A stretch of 64,000 nt of DNA from Gamsiella multidivaricata. Taxonomy: Eukaryota; Mortierellomycota; Mortierellomycetes; Mortierellales; Mortierellaceae. The notes below the pieces were generated by a model. That model did no database searches. It was given only the letters and a program-made list of their open reading frames with translations, and was not told where the DNA came from. The stretch covers positions 1 to 64,000 of the forward strand of contig NW_026251809.1 in the NCBI RefSeq assembly GCF_025024155.1, read 5' to 3'. This document shows positions 34,951 to 46,710 of the stretch, in pieces (position 1 is the stretch's first letter; each line of letters starts with the position of its first letter). Made by a program: the position numbers and the translations under genes.

Positions 34951-37900
34951 TTACTTCCACGTCAAGTTCGTGACTACGCAAAGTAATGGAGATCCTAGGA
35001 CGTTAGCATACATCAAGAAAGCAAGCACGCAAGCAAGCATTGTCATGCATCTCCTACCGGAATTGGACGAGGCGGATCGGAAGTTGCCCAGTTTTGGGAT
35101 ACGGCTGCCACTACCGCCACTACTATTTCCATTGTCAGCCTGATGGGCACCCACTGCGCTCATCGATGGCGAATGCAAAAGCACGGTGCCACCTTGACAA
35201 AAGCCCGTTGGGGAGGGATCCAGCGGATGAACAGAGTCCAAATGGTGAAGATTATGATAATAGTCGTTTGCGCCAGCGCCATGTTGTGTCCGCTGGCTGA
35301 GATGCGAAAATGCTACGGACGACGACAGTGGAGACGCTGAACTGTAATGCGAGCTCTTATCCACGACCAAAGACGTGGTCGATGACGCTGGCGAGACAGT
35401 AGCTGAGAACATACCCCTATTATGCACGCTCGAGGATTCCATTCGTATAGACGACGATGAAGATGATGACAGCGGAGATGTAGGAGAGCCTGCGTGAGCC
35501 ATAGAAGATACAGAGCTGCCATATGCAGTGTTGACTGGCGGCAGAAGGTTATTGACAGGCGCCTGTGATAACGACCTCGGCTTTTGGACCCTAGATCGTG
35601 TCTTTTTGTTCAGCGGGCAACCTGACCCATTCAGCAGATGTTCCTTCCACTCTGCTTCGTCATTGCAAGGCAGGATATTTTGGCAAAGTGGACACCGAAT
35701 AGTCGTTTCAGAAACAGCTAATGCAAGAAAGGTCGCACGATAAATAACTGCGATCATTGCCAAGAGGGAGAGTAGAGCAGTTTGAGCAGCCATTACGCTT
35801 ACCGATACATCCCGCAGCGACATGGGCAAGGAACACATCTGCGGCCATGATTTCTCTGCAGGTCTCGCATTGCTTTACAAACTTTCGCTTCGAACATTCT
35901 TTCAGCATATGATCCGCCAATGTGGGAACCTCGATGATCTACATCAGCAAGCAGAGTAGTCATCAAACCAAATAAGTACAGCAGTTGACATAGCGCCGAC
36001 CGAAAATCAAGGCTTCAAGTGCACTTACGATTTTGCAGTAAGAGCAATTGGCAAGCATGGCGCAATCGTTCCAATAGTGCACCACTAATCCTTCGTCCGT
36101 AAAAGCATTGTTTCGTTCATCGCAAAATACACAGAATCGATCTTGCGTTGGTCTAGAAGCGTTCGGTCCCTTTGGTACATCGCTTCCAGACAAATTCCCG
36201 ATAGTCGTGTCCTGCCGTGAGTTTTTCGTCACGAGAGAGGAGCTCGATTTTGATTTTGATTGGAGCGGTCGGGCCGGCGTTCTAGGTGTAATTAATAGCC
36301 CTCGAGGAAGAGGCGGCTATTGTACGTCGCAGGCATTTGAATTAGTGCATAATTGGAAAGGTGTAAGTCGGATTGCAATGTCTTGTACCATACCTTAATC
36401 TCCTCTGATGCTGTAGAATCATTCTCATCCTCAGGCGAAAGTGCGCTTTGCCGTTTTACCATGGTTCTTGGAACACCTACAGTTACCACATCAGAGCTAA
36501 CTTAAGTGGCCAAATCATGAGAGGAAGCAATCATTCGCGATTAAATAGCACATACCAGTGTACAGTGCTTGTGTTGCCTTGGCAGAGGACCGTAAAGGCA
36601 TCTTCAGGCGCGCCTGGTGCGCAATCGCTGCATCTGACCGCTGTCGTGAGCTTTGGCGACTGGGTTTGGTTAGACCAGGGGAATCGGGCTCGACCAAGAG
36701 ACTTTTCAAGGAATCCATATGAAGATTTACACCAAGCGGATTGGGAGCCGGGCATCGCCTGCTAGTCGATGGCACAGGAACGGATGAGTTTAGCGACAGG
36801 CGCAAGTCCTGAGTCGATAGTCCGGTAGACCTCAATACCGGCCGTGACAGCGCAGGCGAGTTTACAGCCGATGACCTCGGTTTCTTGGGCACCAGCTCCT
36901 TTTGGATGCTCTATGTTGCATAACAGTTAAGCGAGAATAAGAGAACGGTGCTAGAGAATAGCTGACCACACAAGCGTCTGATGCCTTTGCTCTTACCTCA
37001 ATGATAAGAGGTTTTACGCCCGGCAGGAATTGCTCCACTCTTGTCTTACTCAAGAATTTGCAGACGTCAATGATTAGCTTACGAGTTGCAATGCGCACCT
37101 CGCCGTTGGTATGGCTGAGATAAGGAACCGCAAACTCAGTGATATTCTATTAGACATAATTCAAAAAACCAATTGTCAGTTGTTGAGTGAAACGACCCAA
37201 AAGCAGAGGTCATCTACTACAGCAAAAGGTCTAATGTTGCCTTACCTCGAAGTCGAGGCCGCCTGCAGTCCCCTTGCCTTCGGATCTATCAAACACACCG
37301 AATTCGTTCACGAGTCTGGCAACAATTTCAATCCTGGATTGTGCTTGCCGGTAGGGTACTGTGTTCCTTGCTGGCTTGAATACCAGAGGAAGGATGGCGT
37401 ATGGAGTCGTCCTGAAACTGTTACAAAGCATTACGAGTCGGTCGATGGTTCCTTGGGTCACACGCGTGTTTAGATCCGATGCCTTAATCAGTAATAGTGA
37501 GAAGATCGGTTCCAAGGAACGGTATGTTACGGCATTCGGAATCTCGTTCTGAATGCAGAATTCTACGGTGACAGATAGGTTTACGATGAATAGCAGCTCT
37601 CGTCACAATGTATAACACAGGGTCTCATTTTGTCGATTAAGACTTACTGACAACTTGATCAAGCAGCGCTAACGCAAGTGTCACGACCTTCTCGCGAGTG
37701 TCTGTCAAGGCTATCGAAATGACTTGGAAAACGGCTCGCGCTAGTAAAGTCTAGTGTTTGCGCCGATGTTAAACGAGCTGTCCCGTCATCAAGGACTTTA
37801 AACCAACCTGTTTGTTGCCTAACCAACTTACTCGATCGTTTTGCTGGTCGTTGTCGTCCTCGTCATTCTCATTTTCCAGATGCTCCTTGACACATTCAAT

Positions 37901-40426
37901 AGCGTATAGTCGGAGGTGGAGCTCGCGACTAATGAGGCATGAGACGACTTTGCTGGGAAATACCTGAAGCGACACAGAGAAGCTGGTTTGTTCCTGCTCT
38001 GTCAGCTCATCTAAATGAATCGTGCTGATATCATCCTGTCCAAGAATGAGCTGGCTGGAAGAAATGAATGAACGATCTTTTATGGCGGGCTGAGAAATCA
38101 CTTGTTGTAGTGCTTTTGAGCCGTTCCTGGGTAACAAGGGTAGTCTGTGCGACGACTGCGGTCCTGAGTATCTAGCGCCGCTCAGCTGCTTTGAGACCCC
38201 AGTCGAGGACGATCTGAAAAGAGGCGCCGGTATCTTTCCTGAATAATCGCCCCTTCCCGCCCTGTCTAGATCAGAGCTGCTATCGCTGGGTGCTGAGGAG
38301 CTGCGATTCAGGACGGCTGGAGGAAAGATGCTTCGGCGACTGACAGGAACCCGCCGTCCATTGGTCCCGATGCTGCTGATCGGCAGACTGCATGCCTCAG
38401 CAGAGACTGATATATTGCTAACTGAAACGCTCTATAGTACCCAGAGAAGACTAGTCGTTAGCCGAATGGTCCGATGTGCGGTCGAAACACATGTAGCCCA
38501 TGAGTCTTGCAGCGCTGCAGCAATAAGGTACCTTCGAAGCAATAAGTGACTTCTCATTATCGTTCTCCTCGTAAATCACGTCCGACCGTGCCAAAGAGAC
38601 GACGGTGCTTTCATCTGTTGCAGTGATGACAAAGCCTCCCTGAGACAGCTGAGTGTTCATCCTTGCTTTCACAACTACAACCTTAGTCTATGGTACATAT
38701 GGTACATAAGAGCTAAGTTAAAGCTATTTCTAAACAATTAGGTTGATGAATACCACCAGCTTTGACGTATTACCTTCAACTCCTGTGCCAGATCAAAATC
38801 ATCATTTTCAGCAGCTTTGTGCTTCTCAATGTTCAAGGTCTGAATTTCGTCCGCAAACTAGTGACATGTCAAGCATCAGTATCCGTGGCCAGGCTTAACA
38901 CTGTGAAAAACTGAAGCGATCTTACTACTCACCTTTACCGTCTCCTCGTAACCAGCTTTATACAATTTTGCAGACGCGAAGTCCTCCACTAACAAAAGAT
39001 GAGAGAATATTCACGACCGTGAGCATCCAATGGCATCCAAATGCTAATCAAACTAAGAGCAACGTCTGGTGCCTACCCTTTACTGCGTCCTGCTTTGCCC
39101 TGACGAACCCCACTATCAGTTTCTCTACATCTTGATCCATGTAACTGGCTGGCTGATCCTTTATTTCCGCTATTGACAATCCCCGCACTGCATCCGACAG
39201 GTTGGGGACTTCAAGAGTCTCCAAAACTGGAATCGAAGAGTGTGGAACCGTTGTCTCTGTAAGTCCCTGACCTGGTCCATTCACGACCTCGAATTCGTTG
39301 AAATCCAAGCGTTCCGATTCTCCTTGCAGCTCATCTTCAAGTGTCTCGCCCAGCACATTCAACGCCAATATCGCAACTTGATGGTAGATATTGAGAGGAT
39401 TCACATGGCACTGGCGAATGACGACACGTAGATACTCGCCCTCGACATCGACATTAATCGATTTCAACTCTCGCCCCGAGAAGTTGGAGGCAGTGTTGCT
39501 GTCAAAAGAGATGGAGCCAAGTTTTTGAAACTGCAGCACTGGCAAATTCTTCTTCCTGGCATCCACTCTAGGGACGAGATCAAGTCCGGCATCCTCGTCC
39601 TCATCCTCATATGCGCCATCGTTGTTTCCATAGTTGTTGTCATGATCGGCATTAGTGTTCCCATCAATGAGAGATTGACGTCCTGTGGCATCTGCGTTGA
39701 TGGACTGAACACCTTTCCTCGAGCCCATCCAAAAGTCCAGCCTGCTCGCAATCTTGTACTGGTGGGACAAGATCTGAATCTTTCTCACCCTGGAGTGCCC
39801 ACATGAGAATCGCAGCACCAAATCCTGTGGGTAGCTGCAGAATCTAGATGGCGATTTAAAAAGAGATGTTAGATGCGCATTCGATGACCACGATGCCATT
39901 CTCGGAGTATTCCTGTAGTTTACCTTGGAGTGTGCCATCCTTTACCGGAGGAGGTGTGCATTAGTCCGACAAGCTCCTCTGGTGAAAATCCTTTGTCCCA
40001 TCCTGAAGCCATTTGAATCTCATACGGAAGCCGCTGGGGTGTCAGAACCATGAGATATTCCTGAAGTGCCTGAGCATTGCTCTGCCACGGGGCTCCTGTG
40101 TGGCTGTCACGGTCTCGTAGTGAAACGATCAATTGATCGTCCGCGCTATCCTCTGAGCGCTGTCGCAAAGAACCAAGGGACCCAGCCAAGAAAGGCACGC
40201 TACTTTGATAGAATATAAATCGTCAATTGGTGGATTGTAAATGGTCGCACTTTTTGTTACACTGTGAACAATAGGATTGAGGTGTAAATGTGCGATTAAT
40301 GGTGTTGAGGACTTACGCTCGCGAGCGACCGATGAGCGACCGCCTGCGAGGGCGGAGACGGAGGCTCGATGCAGGCTTTTTGGAAGACTGGACATGCGTC
40401 GCTTCGTAGGTCGTAGGAGGTCTCAT
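34951..40426 (-). CDS. CEP104: CEP104/FAP256-like microtubule plus-end protein with TOG and zinc fingers
   Basis: CEP104 (FAP256 in Chlamydomonas) sits at ciliary tips and centrioles and binds EB1 and tubulin. First exons are 40426-40317, 40199-39924 and 39843 onward, joined in phase; about 16 exons in all. Seen in order: N-terminal beta-sandwich (GWHTP|RFCSYPQDLVLRF, RKIQILSHQYKIASRLDFWM, GRELKSINVDVEGEYLRVV), coiled-coil exons (EDFASAKLYKAGYEETVK, HKAAENDDFDLAQELK), HEAT/TOG repeats (LEPIFSLLLIKASDLNTRV, VRIATRKLIIDVCKFLS), then the CEP104 zinc-finger array (CVFCDERNNAFTDEGLVVHY, HMLKECSKRKFVKQCETC, RCPLCQNILPCNDEAEWKEH). Near the C-terminus GSGSRIPKL gives an SxIP EB1-binding motif, as in human CEP104 (SKIP). 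The final exon junction is uncertain: reading through adds a hydrophobic segment, splicing at SSNSG|GTAGG avoids it. Assignment is firm from domain order. Confidence 0.85.
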
Positions 40427-41521
40427 AGCGAGTGCGTAGGAGGAGGCGTGGCAGGAAGAGGGCTAGAGATGCAAAGTGGCACAAAGAGGATCCAGAGGCC
40501 TCACTTTGTGGTCTCTGTCGAGCGTTGCCAGCAGGGAGGAGAGAGATGGCAATGAGGACTTGGATGTTGGAGTATAGGATGGATGGATTAACAGAACAAA
40601 GAGACAATGGATTCCACTCTATTGTCATCAACGTGAATATGAAAGAATAAGAAAGACAAGGGCAGAGCAGATAACTGAGCGTGCACCTGCAGGTAAACAA
40701 AAAGGCCACGATGCATGCACTGCATGTAATAAACCATAGTCCACCCATCAAACCCGCCAAAAACAAACAAACAAATAAACAATAGCGACTTCCCATTTGT
40801 CTTTGCAGCTCATATCCCCGCCAATGGGTTGTATAAGCTACGTGGAAAACATTGCCGAGGGCACTCATTATTTTGACATTTAACGGGTATCATCCAAGGT
40901 TGTTCAAAATGGGAACAATTGTGCTTCAGAGTCACAGAGATGCCCTTTCTCGCCTCTTGTGTCGTCTCGTCTTCTTTTGTTCGTTCGTTCTTCCGCAGCT
41001 CTCTTTCCGCCTCACTGCTGCTATTACCATTATGGACCAAAGTGGGCGGATAGAGATATTTAAGCTGATTACGGTTGATCTCCCGTCATTTATTTGCTCT
41101 CTACTCTCCTCTTTTTTTATCTCGCTCTCTTTTTTGTTTCCTTTTCGTCTTGCTCTTGCACGTTGGACTAAAAAGCCCGATCGTGCGATAGTTGATAATT
41201 CTATCCTTGTTGTTCAAACAACCGAAGGTTTTGTGCGAACGATAAGTCAGCTGTATAAACTATTGATCGTCCGTATTAGGTTAGATAGTTTTTGCCGCCA
41301 ACCTGACTTGATCAAGTGTTACTCAGGGGCAAGCAGCCAGCCAACAATGTACTGTGCTGGTATCCTGGAGGTTTTTGGCGAAAGGGATTAGGGCTCTATC
41401 CATGCCCAAACGAGCACTCTTCCTCTCCTTTCCCCTTTCCTCTCTTTTTTCAGGTTTCTTTGATCACCACCTCTACACCGAACCTCTATATCTGGCGACC
41501 TCATGTTTTCACAACTCTGCG

Positions 41522-41650
41522 ATGGGCATTGGCGGCTTGTGGCCTTTCCTGAAAAAGAAAGGGTATGAGGCTACTATGCGCTTTGAACACTCTGTTCTCC
41601 CCAGTCCTTTTTATAGCGGCCCGATGCGTCAAGTAGACATCAAAAAATAA
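41522..41650 (+). pseudogene. XPG/FEN-like N-terminal stub
   Basis: ORF starting MGIGGLWPFLKKKGYEATMR and stopping after 42 residues (VDIKK, stop). The start is the XPG/FEN N-terminal signature also found at 25314, but everything after the first strand (V-D-I) is missing. Only 26 bases separate its stop from the first codon of the Fanzor-like pseudogene, so the two may derive from one locus by internal deletion, or the stub may be an independent relic. From 40427 to 41521 I see no gene apart from the CEP104 promoter side and a CT-rich leader. Confidence 0.5.
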
Positions 41651-41676
41651 TAATAAAGAAGAAGAAGAAACCGACA

Positions 41677-44080
41677 ATGAGTGCAACGAGTAAGAAGAAG
41701 ATAGCGGTGAAGCACATGCGGAAGATCAATATGGTCCGTGCTCTGTAGCAGGAACGTCTTACATTAACCCTCGATATTAAAACTCTATTCGCTGAACGTC
41801 AACAGGACTTGGACCAAGAACCCGATTTGGCGTCCGAAGCGCTCGGATGTGTCCAGGAGGCTGTCCTCCTCTCAGCGAACACCAAGTGATCCTTCAAGCA
41901 ACTTGTTGGTTGATTTATTAAGTGTGTTACTACTTCAGACATCTTCAAGGAATTGGATCGAGAACCGTTAGACCATATCTCTGTGACATCTCTATTCGTG
42001 CGAGCCCCCTGGCAAAACGTGGATTGGCCAATGCATCCAGTGCATGCAACGCTTCATCGGTCGAGCACAGGACCTGGGCCTGCTGGACATAGGGAATGAA
42101 GCTGCAATAAGGACGAGAATATCATAGCCAGGATCGACATTGCTGCGATCCGCTGCCTCTCAGTTCTCAAATGAGTTCAGGTGAATCTACAGAAACAGCA
42201 CCTTGGAGCTATATGAAAAGGTAAAGAGTTTTATTGACTTTAGTTCCAGCTGAGGTTTAACTCAGGGAGTAATTTAAGAGAATACAAAGTTAACAGCATT
42301 AGCTTTCGCTATAGCAGTTCAAGACTCATAAGAACAAGGGGCTATTATCAGATGAGCGCAGCATCAAGAGCCGTTGCGACTTCTCGGCCATCGAAAATTT
42401 TATCCACTTAATCCAAATCAGTAAAAACCTTCGGAGGCTCGTTTCTGTAGCGCCTATCAGCCAATCTTTCGTCTCATACTCGGAAGTGGAGCTGCTCCAG
42501 ATCTTTTGACAGAGCGAGGTGCTCAATAAGATACTCAGGGTGCTAATTAGAACAACGAGTTATGCTCCTGCGCTTTGAGACGCAGAATACTGGCTGGCCG
42601 GCCAAGAACCAGAGTTCCTCGTTACAAGGCTGCTCACAAATGTAGGACAAGGTGAATCCAAACGGCGTAAGCCAGGATCCCCGAAACCGTACAGGAACAC
42701 AGCAACGACGATGCCCTTGAGCGAAGTTCAACAGTACTTTATGTTCATTCGTCAAAGTGACTTCGATTCCAGTACCTACACCAAACGCGACTATCTCCTC
42801 TGTGGATCTCTTAGGACTGATAGTTTTCATCCTCAAGTACTCACCTTCAAGCTGAAGGAGCTGTAGTCAGTTCGATACAGGCGACTCCCCAAGAATGTTT
42901 TGTCCCTTCGAACCACATCCACAATCGGAGGAGTGGATTATTACTTGACCGAGGTCCGAAACACTGTGAAGACCCAGCAGGATGTTATCGACCTTTGGGA
43001 ATGTGCGCCCGATTAAATCAAGGTCCTGGGTCTCGATTTCGGCCAAGCCTGTGTAGTCGGAACCGGTGCGTTGCTACCAAAGAACGATGGTCCTGCCAGT
43101 ACGACGACGGGACCTGGAAGAAAGGATGATGATGTCGGCATGAGCAGCTCCTCCGAGGATACAACCCCTACTCCCGTTCCTGTCACCTATTACAACCTCG
43201 CAGTGAAACAGAAGACAGTGTACCAGCCCACGCTCATGCACAGAAGATGGATGGAAGAGCAAAAAAGCATCGCTCCAGGCGACGGTATAGAATCCATCAA
43301 CGACATCGAGACCAGCTTTGCGAGCTATGTTACGGAGCTGGAGAGAGTAGAGGAACAACTGAATGAGTTTTACAACAGCAACAACCGGTTCAAGAAGCAT
43401 AAGTGGGGCGCGAGAAGGGCCAGAGATGCGGAGTACAGACTCATAACGGATCGCCTACTCAAGTTGGTCGGAGGATCGTTCGGTAGAAAGAGAGAGGAAG
43501 CCAACAAGATTGTGATTGGGGTTGGTCTAGGCAAGCTTTCGACCAAGACGAGACTTTCCTCCTTGCACGAGTCCTTTCTGTCGTACTTTGTTCAGAAGGC
43601 AAGAACACTATCACAAAGTTATATAAAATCGTTCTATGTTTTTATTGACTTCGTCTTGATGTCCTAAAGGCCAGGTCCCTAGGCTACATCGTAGTTGGAG
43701 TGAATGAGTACTTGTACTTCGAAGAAGTGCCCGACGTGCAAGGAGTTTGTCGGACAGGTCGAGATCCGCAGGCAATGCTGATCAACCTGTGGCACTTTCA
43801 TGCACCGCGATATTATGGCAGGGCACAACATTTGCAACGTCGTTCGCAGCCATTTAGTCCATCAACAGCGACTGCTCTATCTTCAGGCAGTAGATAAGGA
43901 CAGGCACTGCCCTTAGATGCAAGATGCAAGATCGTACACAGAAACCGGGGGCAGTAGCAGCAGCGGTAGCGCAGTGGGGCAAGGGCAAGGGCAAGGACGA
44001 GCTCGAGGACGCAGGCGAGCAGCCTCATCCTTGGAAGGGGATGGACTGTCGCACTCCACAGTTCAGATGCAGTACTCTCT
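41677..44080 (+). pseudogene. Fanzor-like (TnpB-related RuvC nuclease) pseudogene
   Basis: Fanzors are eukaryotic RNA-guided nucleases related to transposon TnpB. Readable parts: N-terminal LTLTLDIKTLFAERQQDLDQ and TSDIFKELDREPLDHIS (frame from 41677, with stops at 41746, 41887, 41905); frame change, then from 42351 IENFIHLIQISKNLRRLVSV and VGGVDYYLT-type segment (IGGVDYYLTEVRNTVKTQQD); RuvC-I core IKVLGLDFGQACVVGTG with the catalytic Asp (43022-43071); KIVIGVGLGKLSTKTRLSSL; a 71-base GC-AG intron (43599-43669); ARSLGYIVVGVNEY; after a one-base frameshift the zinc ribbon TSKKCPTCKEFVGQVEIRRQ, C, an in-frame TGA, S-T-C; and RuvC-III MHRDIMAGHNICNVV with its Asp. A Gly/Arg-rich tail follows to about 44080. 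At least seven stops and two frameshifts show that it is dead. Family identity is strong, exact N-terminus uncertain. Confidence 0.75.
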
Positions 44081-44290
44081 TGCAAGGATGTGTTCTGTGA
44101 CGTATTTGAGCCTGAATTGCTCTGCACTCGATCTAGGATTTTGTTCCTCGTTCTTTCAGCTTCTATTGCCTTACAGGGCACAGCACGCTCCAGTAGCACA
44201 CCAGACCAGAGAATTGCGACTTGACACTGAATCGGATCAACTCCTCTTCATCCCTACGTTCTCTCCCACTCATCACCACATACCATCATC

Positions 44291-46536
44291 ATGTAAGTCT
44301 CGCGGCATGTTCCTCGCACCACCCAAAAATATTCTTTTTGCAGCGCCAGCTCGATACCTCTATGCACCAAACGCCGTTCCCTGGCGCTAAAGCTGATCGG
44401 TACCCATCATCACCATCAAAGAAAAAAAAAAAAAAAAAAAACACGCTATCTGGAGATCTGCTTGCAGAAACAGTGAAACGATATCACTTTACAGGGAACA
44501 CCATATGGACACAGATGTGCCTCGGCATCATGTTTGATAACTTGCGCTGACTGTGCGGCATTCCCATCGCGACGTTCAATAGGTCTGGAGGATCAGCTGT
44601 TTCTCTCATCAACCCTAACTCGGAGGTCGCTCGCCGTGGCCAAGCTCTGCAGCTGAATATCAATGGTGCTGTTGGTCTAATGGAGGTCGTTCGTTCCAAC
44701 CTCGGCCCCAAGGGAACCATCAAGATGCTGGTCAGCGGCGCTGGCGATATTAAGCTGACCAAGGACGGCAAAGTTCTCCTCAGCGAGATGGTACGACAAA
44801 ATATATACCCTTGCTCAGCTTTGATGTGCTGTTCTTTGCTCATGTATACTAGCCTGGTCTCTAACGCGTCTCGTTTCATTGTCCCTGGATTCGATGGAAA
44901 CCGATTTGATGCTGCTATCAGCAAATTCAAAACCCTACTGCCGCCATGATTGCCCGTGCAGCAACAGCTCAGGATGAGATTACTGGAGACGGCACAACTT
45001 CGATCGTCATGCTCGTCGGAGAATTCATGAAGCAAGCGGAGCGTCACATTGCCGAAGGTCTTCATCCTCGCATAATCACAGAGGGATTCGAGCTCGCGAA
45101 GAAGGAGTCTCTTAAGGTACGTTACGCTCGACCACAAGCTCCACAAAGTATAGAGCCATCCATGTATTAGTTTGAAATTTAACGATGACTTCCATCTTAT
45201 TGTCGTCACTCAATAGTTTTTGGATACTTTCGCTGTCAAGAAGGAGATCGATCGTGAGCTGCTCATTTCTGTTGCTCGCACTTCACTCCGCACCAAGGTC
45301 CACCGTGCCTTGGCCGACACCCTTACTGAGGCTGTTGTGGATGCCGTTCTGACCATTTACCGCGAGAATGAGCCCATCGATTTGCACATGGTTGAGATTA
45401 TGGCGATGCAGCACAGGAGTGAAACCGACACTCGTCTTGTCCGCGGATTGGTCATGGATCATGGCGCCAGACATCCCGACATGCCCAAGAAAGTTAAGGA
45501 CGCATATGTCCTCACCCTTAATGTCTCCCTGGAGTACGAGAAAAGTGAGGTCAACTCTGGATTCTTCTACAGCTCCGCGGAACAGAGAGAAAAGCTGGTC
45601 GAGTCAGAGCGCAAGTTTGTGGATGAGAAACTGAAGAAAATTGTGGAACTTAAGAAGCAGGTGTGCGGCGACTCTGGCAAAGGCTTCGTCATCATCAACC
45701 AGAAGGGCATTGATCCCCTGTCGCTGGATGTCTTGGCAAAGAACGGAATCTTCGCTTTGAGGCGCGCCAAGAGAAGAAACATGGAGCGCATGCAGCTGAT
45801 CTGCGGAGGTATCGCCCAAAACTCTGTCGATGATCTTTCACCTGAAGTTCTCGGATGGGCTGGACTGATCTATGAACACACCTTGGGTGAGGAGAAGTTC
45901 ACATTTGTTGAGGATGTCAAGGACCCCAGCTCAGCAACCATTTTGATCAAGGGTAAGAGGGCAGGCGGTATCATGTGCGCATATTCCGTCTCGTGGAAGA
46001 TGTCTTAACCGCCTTTGAACAATCTATTTATTATATCTTAATTGTGCGACACGGCTCTAGGTCCTAACCCTCATACGATCCATCAGACCAAGGATGCCAT
46101 CCGCGATGGTCTCCGTGCTGTTAAAAACACTTTGGAGGATGGATTGGTAGTACCGGGTGCCGGTGCCTTCCAGGTCGCTCTCCATTCTCATCTTCTCAAA
46201 TTCAAGGATACTGTCAAAGGTCGTGTCAAGGCCGGTATCACGTCCTTTGCTGAGGGCGTTTTGGTCATTCCCAAGACACTGGCCTCAAACGGTGGCTTCG
46301 ACCCTATGGATGTGATTGTGACCATGCAAGAAGAGTACGCGGATGGCCATATTGTTGGTGTTGATCTTCAGAGCGGAGAGACGCTGGATCCCGTTGCAGA
46401 GGGCATCTGGGACAACTACCGTGTCGTCCGCAATATGGTGCAGAACGCGTCCGTGATTGCCACGAACTTTTTGCTAGTGGACGAGATGATGCGAGCTGGT
46501 CGCTCCTCGCTGAAGAACGATAATCACATGGAATAA
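44291..46536 (+). CDS. CCT6: T-complex protein 1 subunit zeta (chaperonin CCT6)
   Basis: Subunit of the cytosolic chaperonin that folds actin, tubulin and other proteins in an ATP-driven double ring. Predicted exons: 44291-44292 (A-T of the start codon), 44583-44790, 44922-45116, 45217-45952, 46061-46536, giving 538 residues (yeast Cct6 546). Motifs: [47 protein letters not shown], the ATP site [79 protein letters not shown]-terminal [13 protein letters not shown] and [10 protein letters not shown]. The start was chosen because AT|GTAAGT joined to TAG|GTCTGG restores ATG-TCT-GGA in frame with the conserved N-terminus; no other in-frame ATG precedes it in the second exon. Intron 1 (290 bases) contains an A19 tract. 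Confidence 0.93.
44293..44582 (+). other. Intron splitting the CCT6 start codon
   Basis: Donor GTAAGT directly follows C-A-T; acceptor TTCAATAG precedes GTCTGGAGGA. Joining gives AT+G. The intron is longer than most in the window and holds an A19 homopolymer around 44420-44440. Confidence 0.65.
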
Positions 46537-46710
46537 GTTGGTTCGCCGGGCGGAACCACTCAAGGGACCCAGGGGTTGTGTAGATTCATCGTGTCCAGAT
46601 CAGGAGACAAACAGTAAAGTCGTATACAGCGAATTTTTTTTTTTTATATGTAAAGTACATGTAAAGATGACATATGGTACAATGATCCGAAGGATCAACT
46701 AGAAGAAGGC

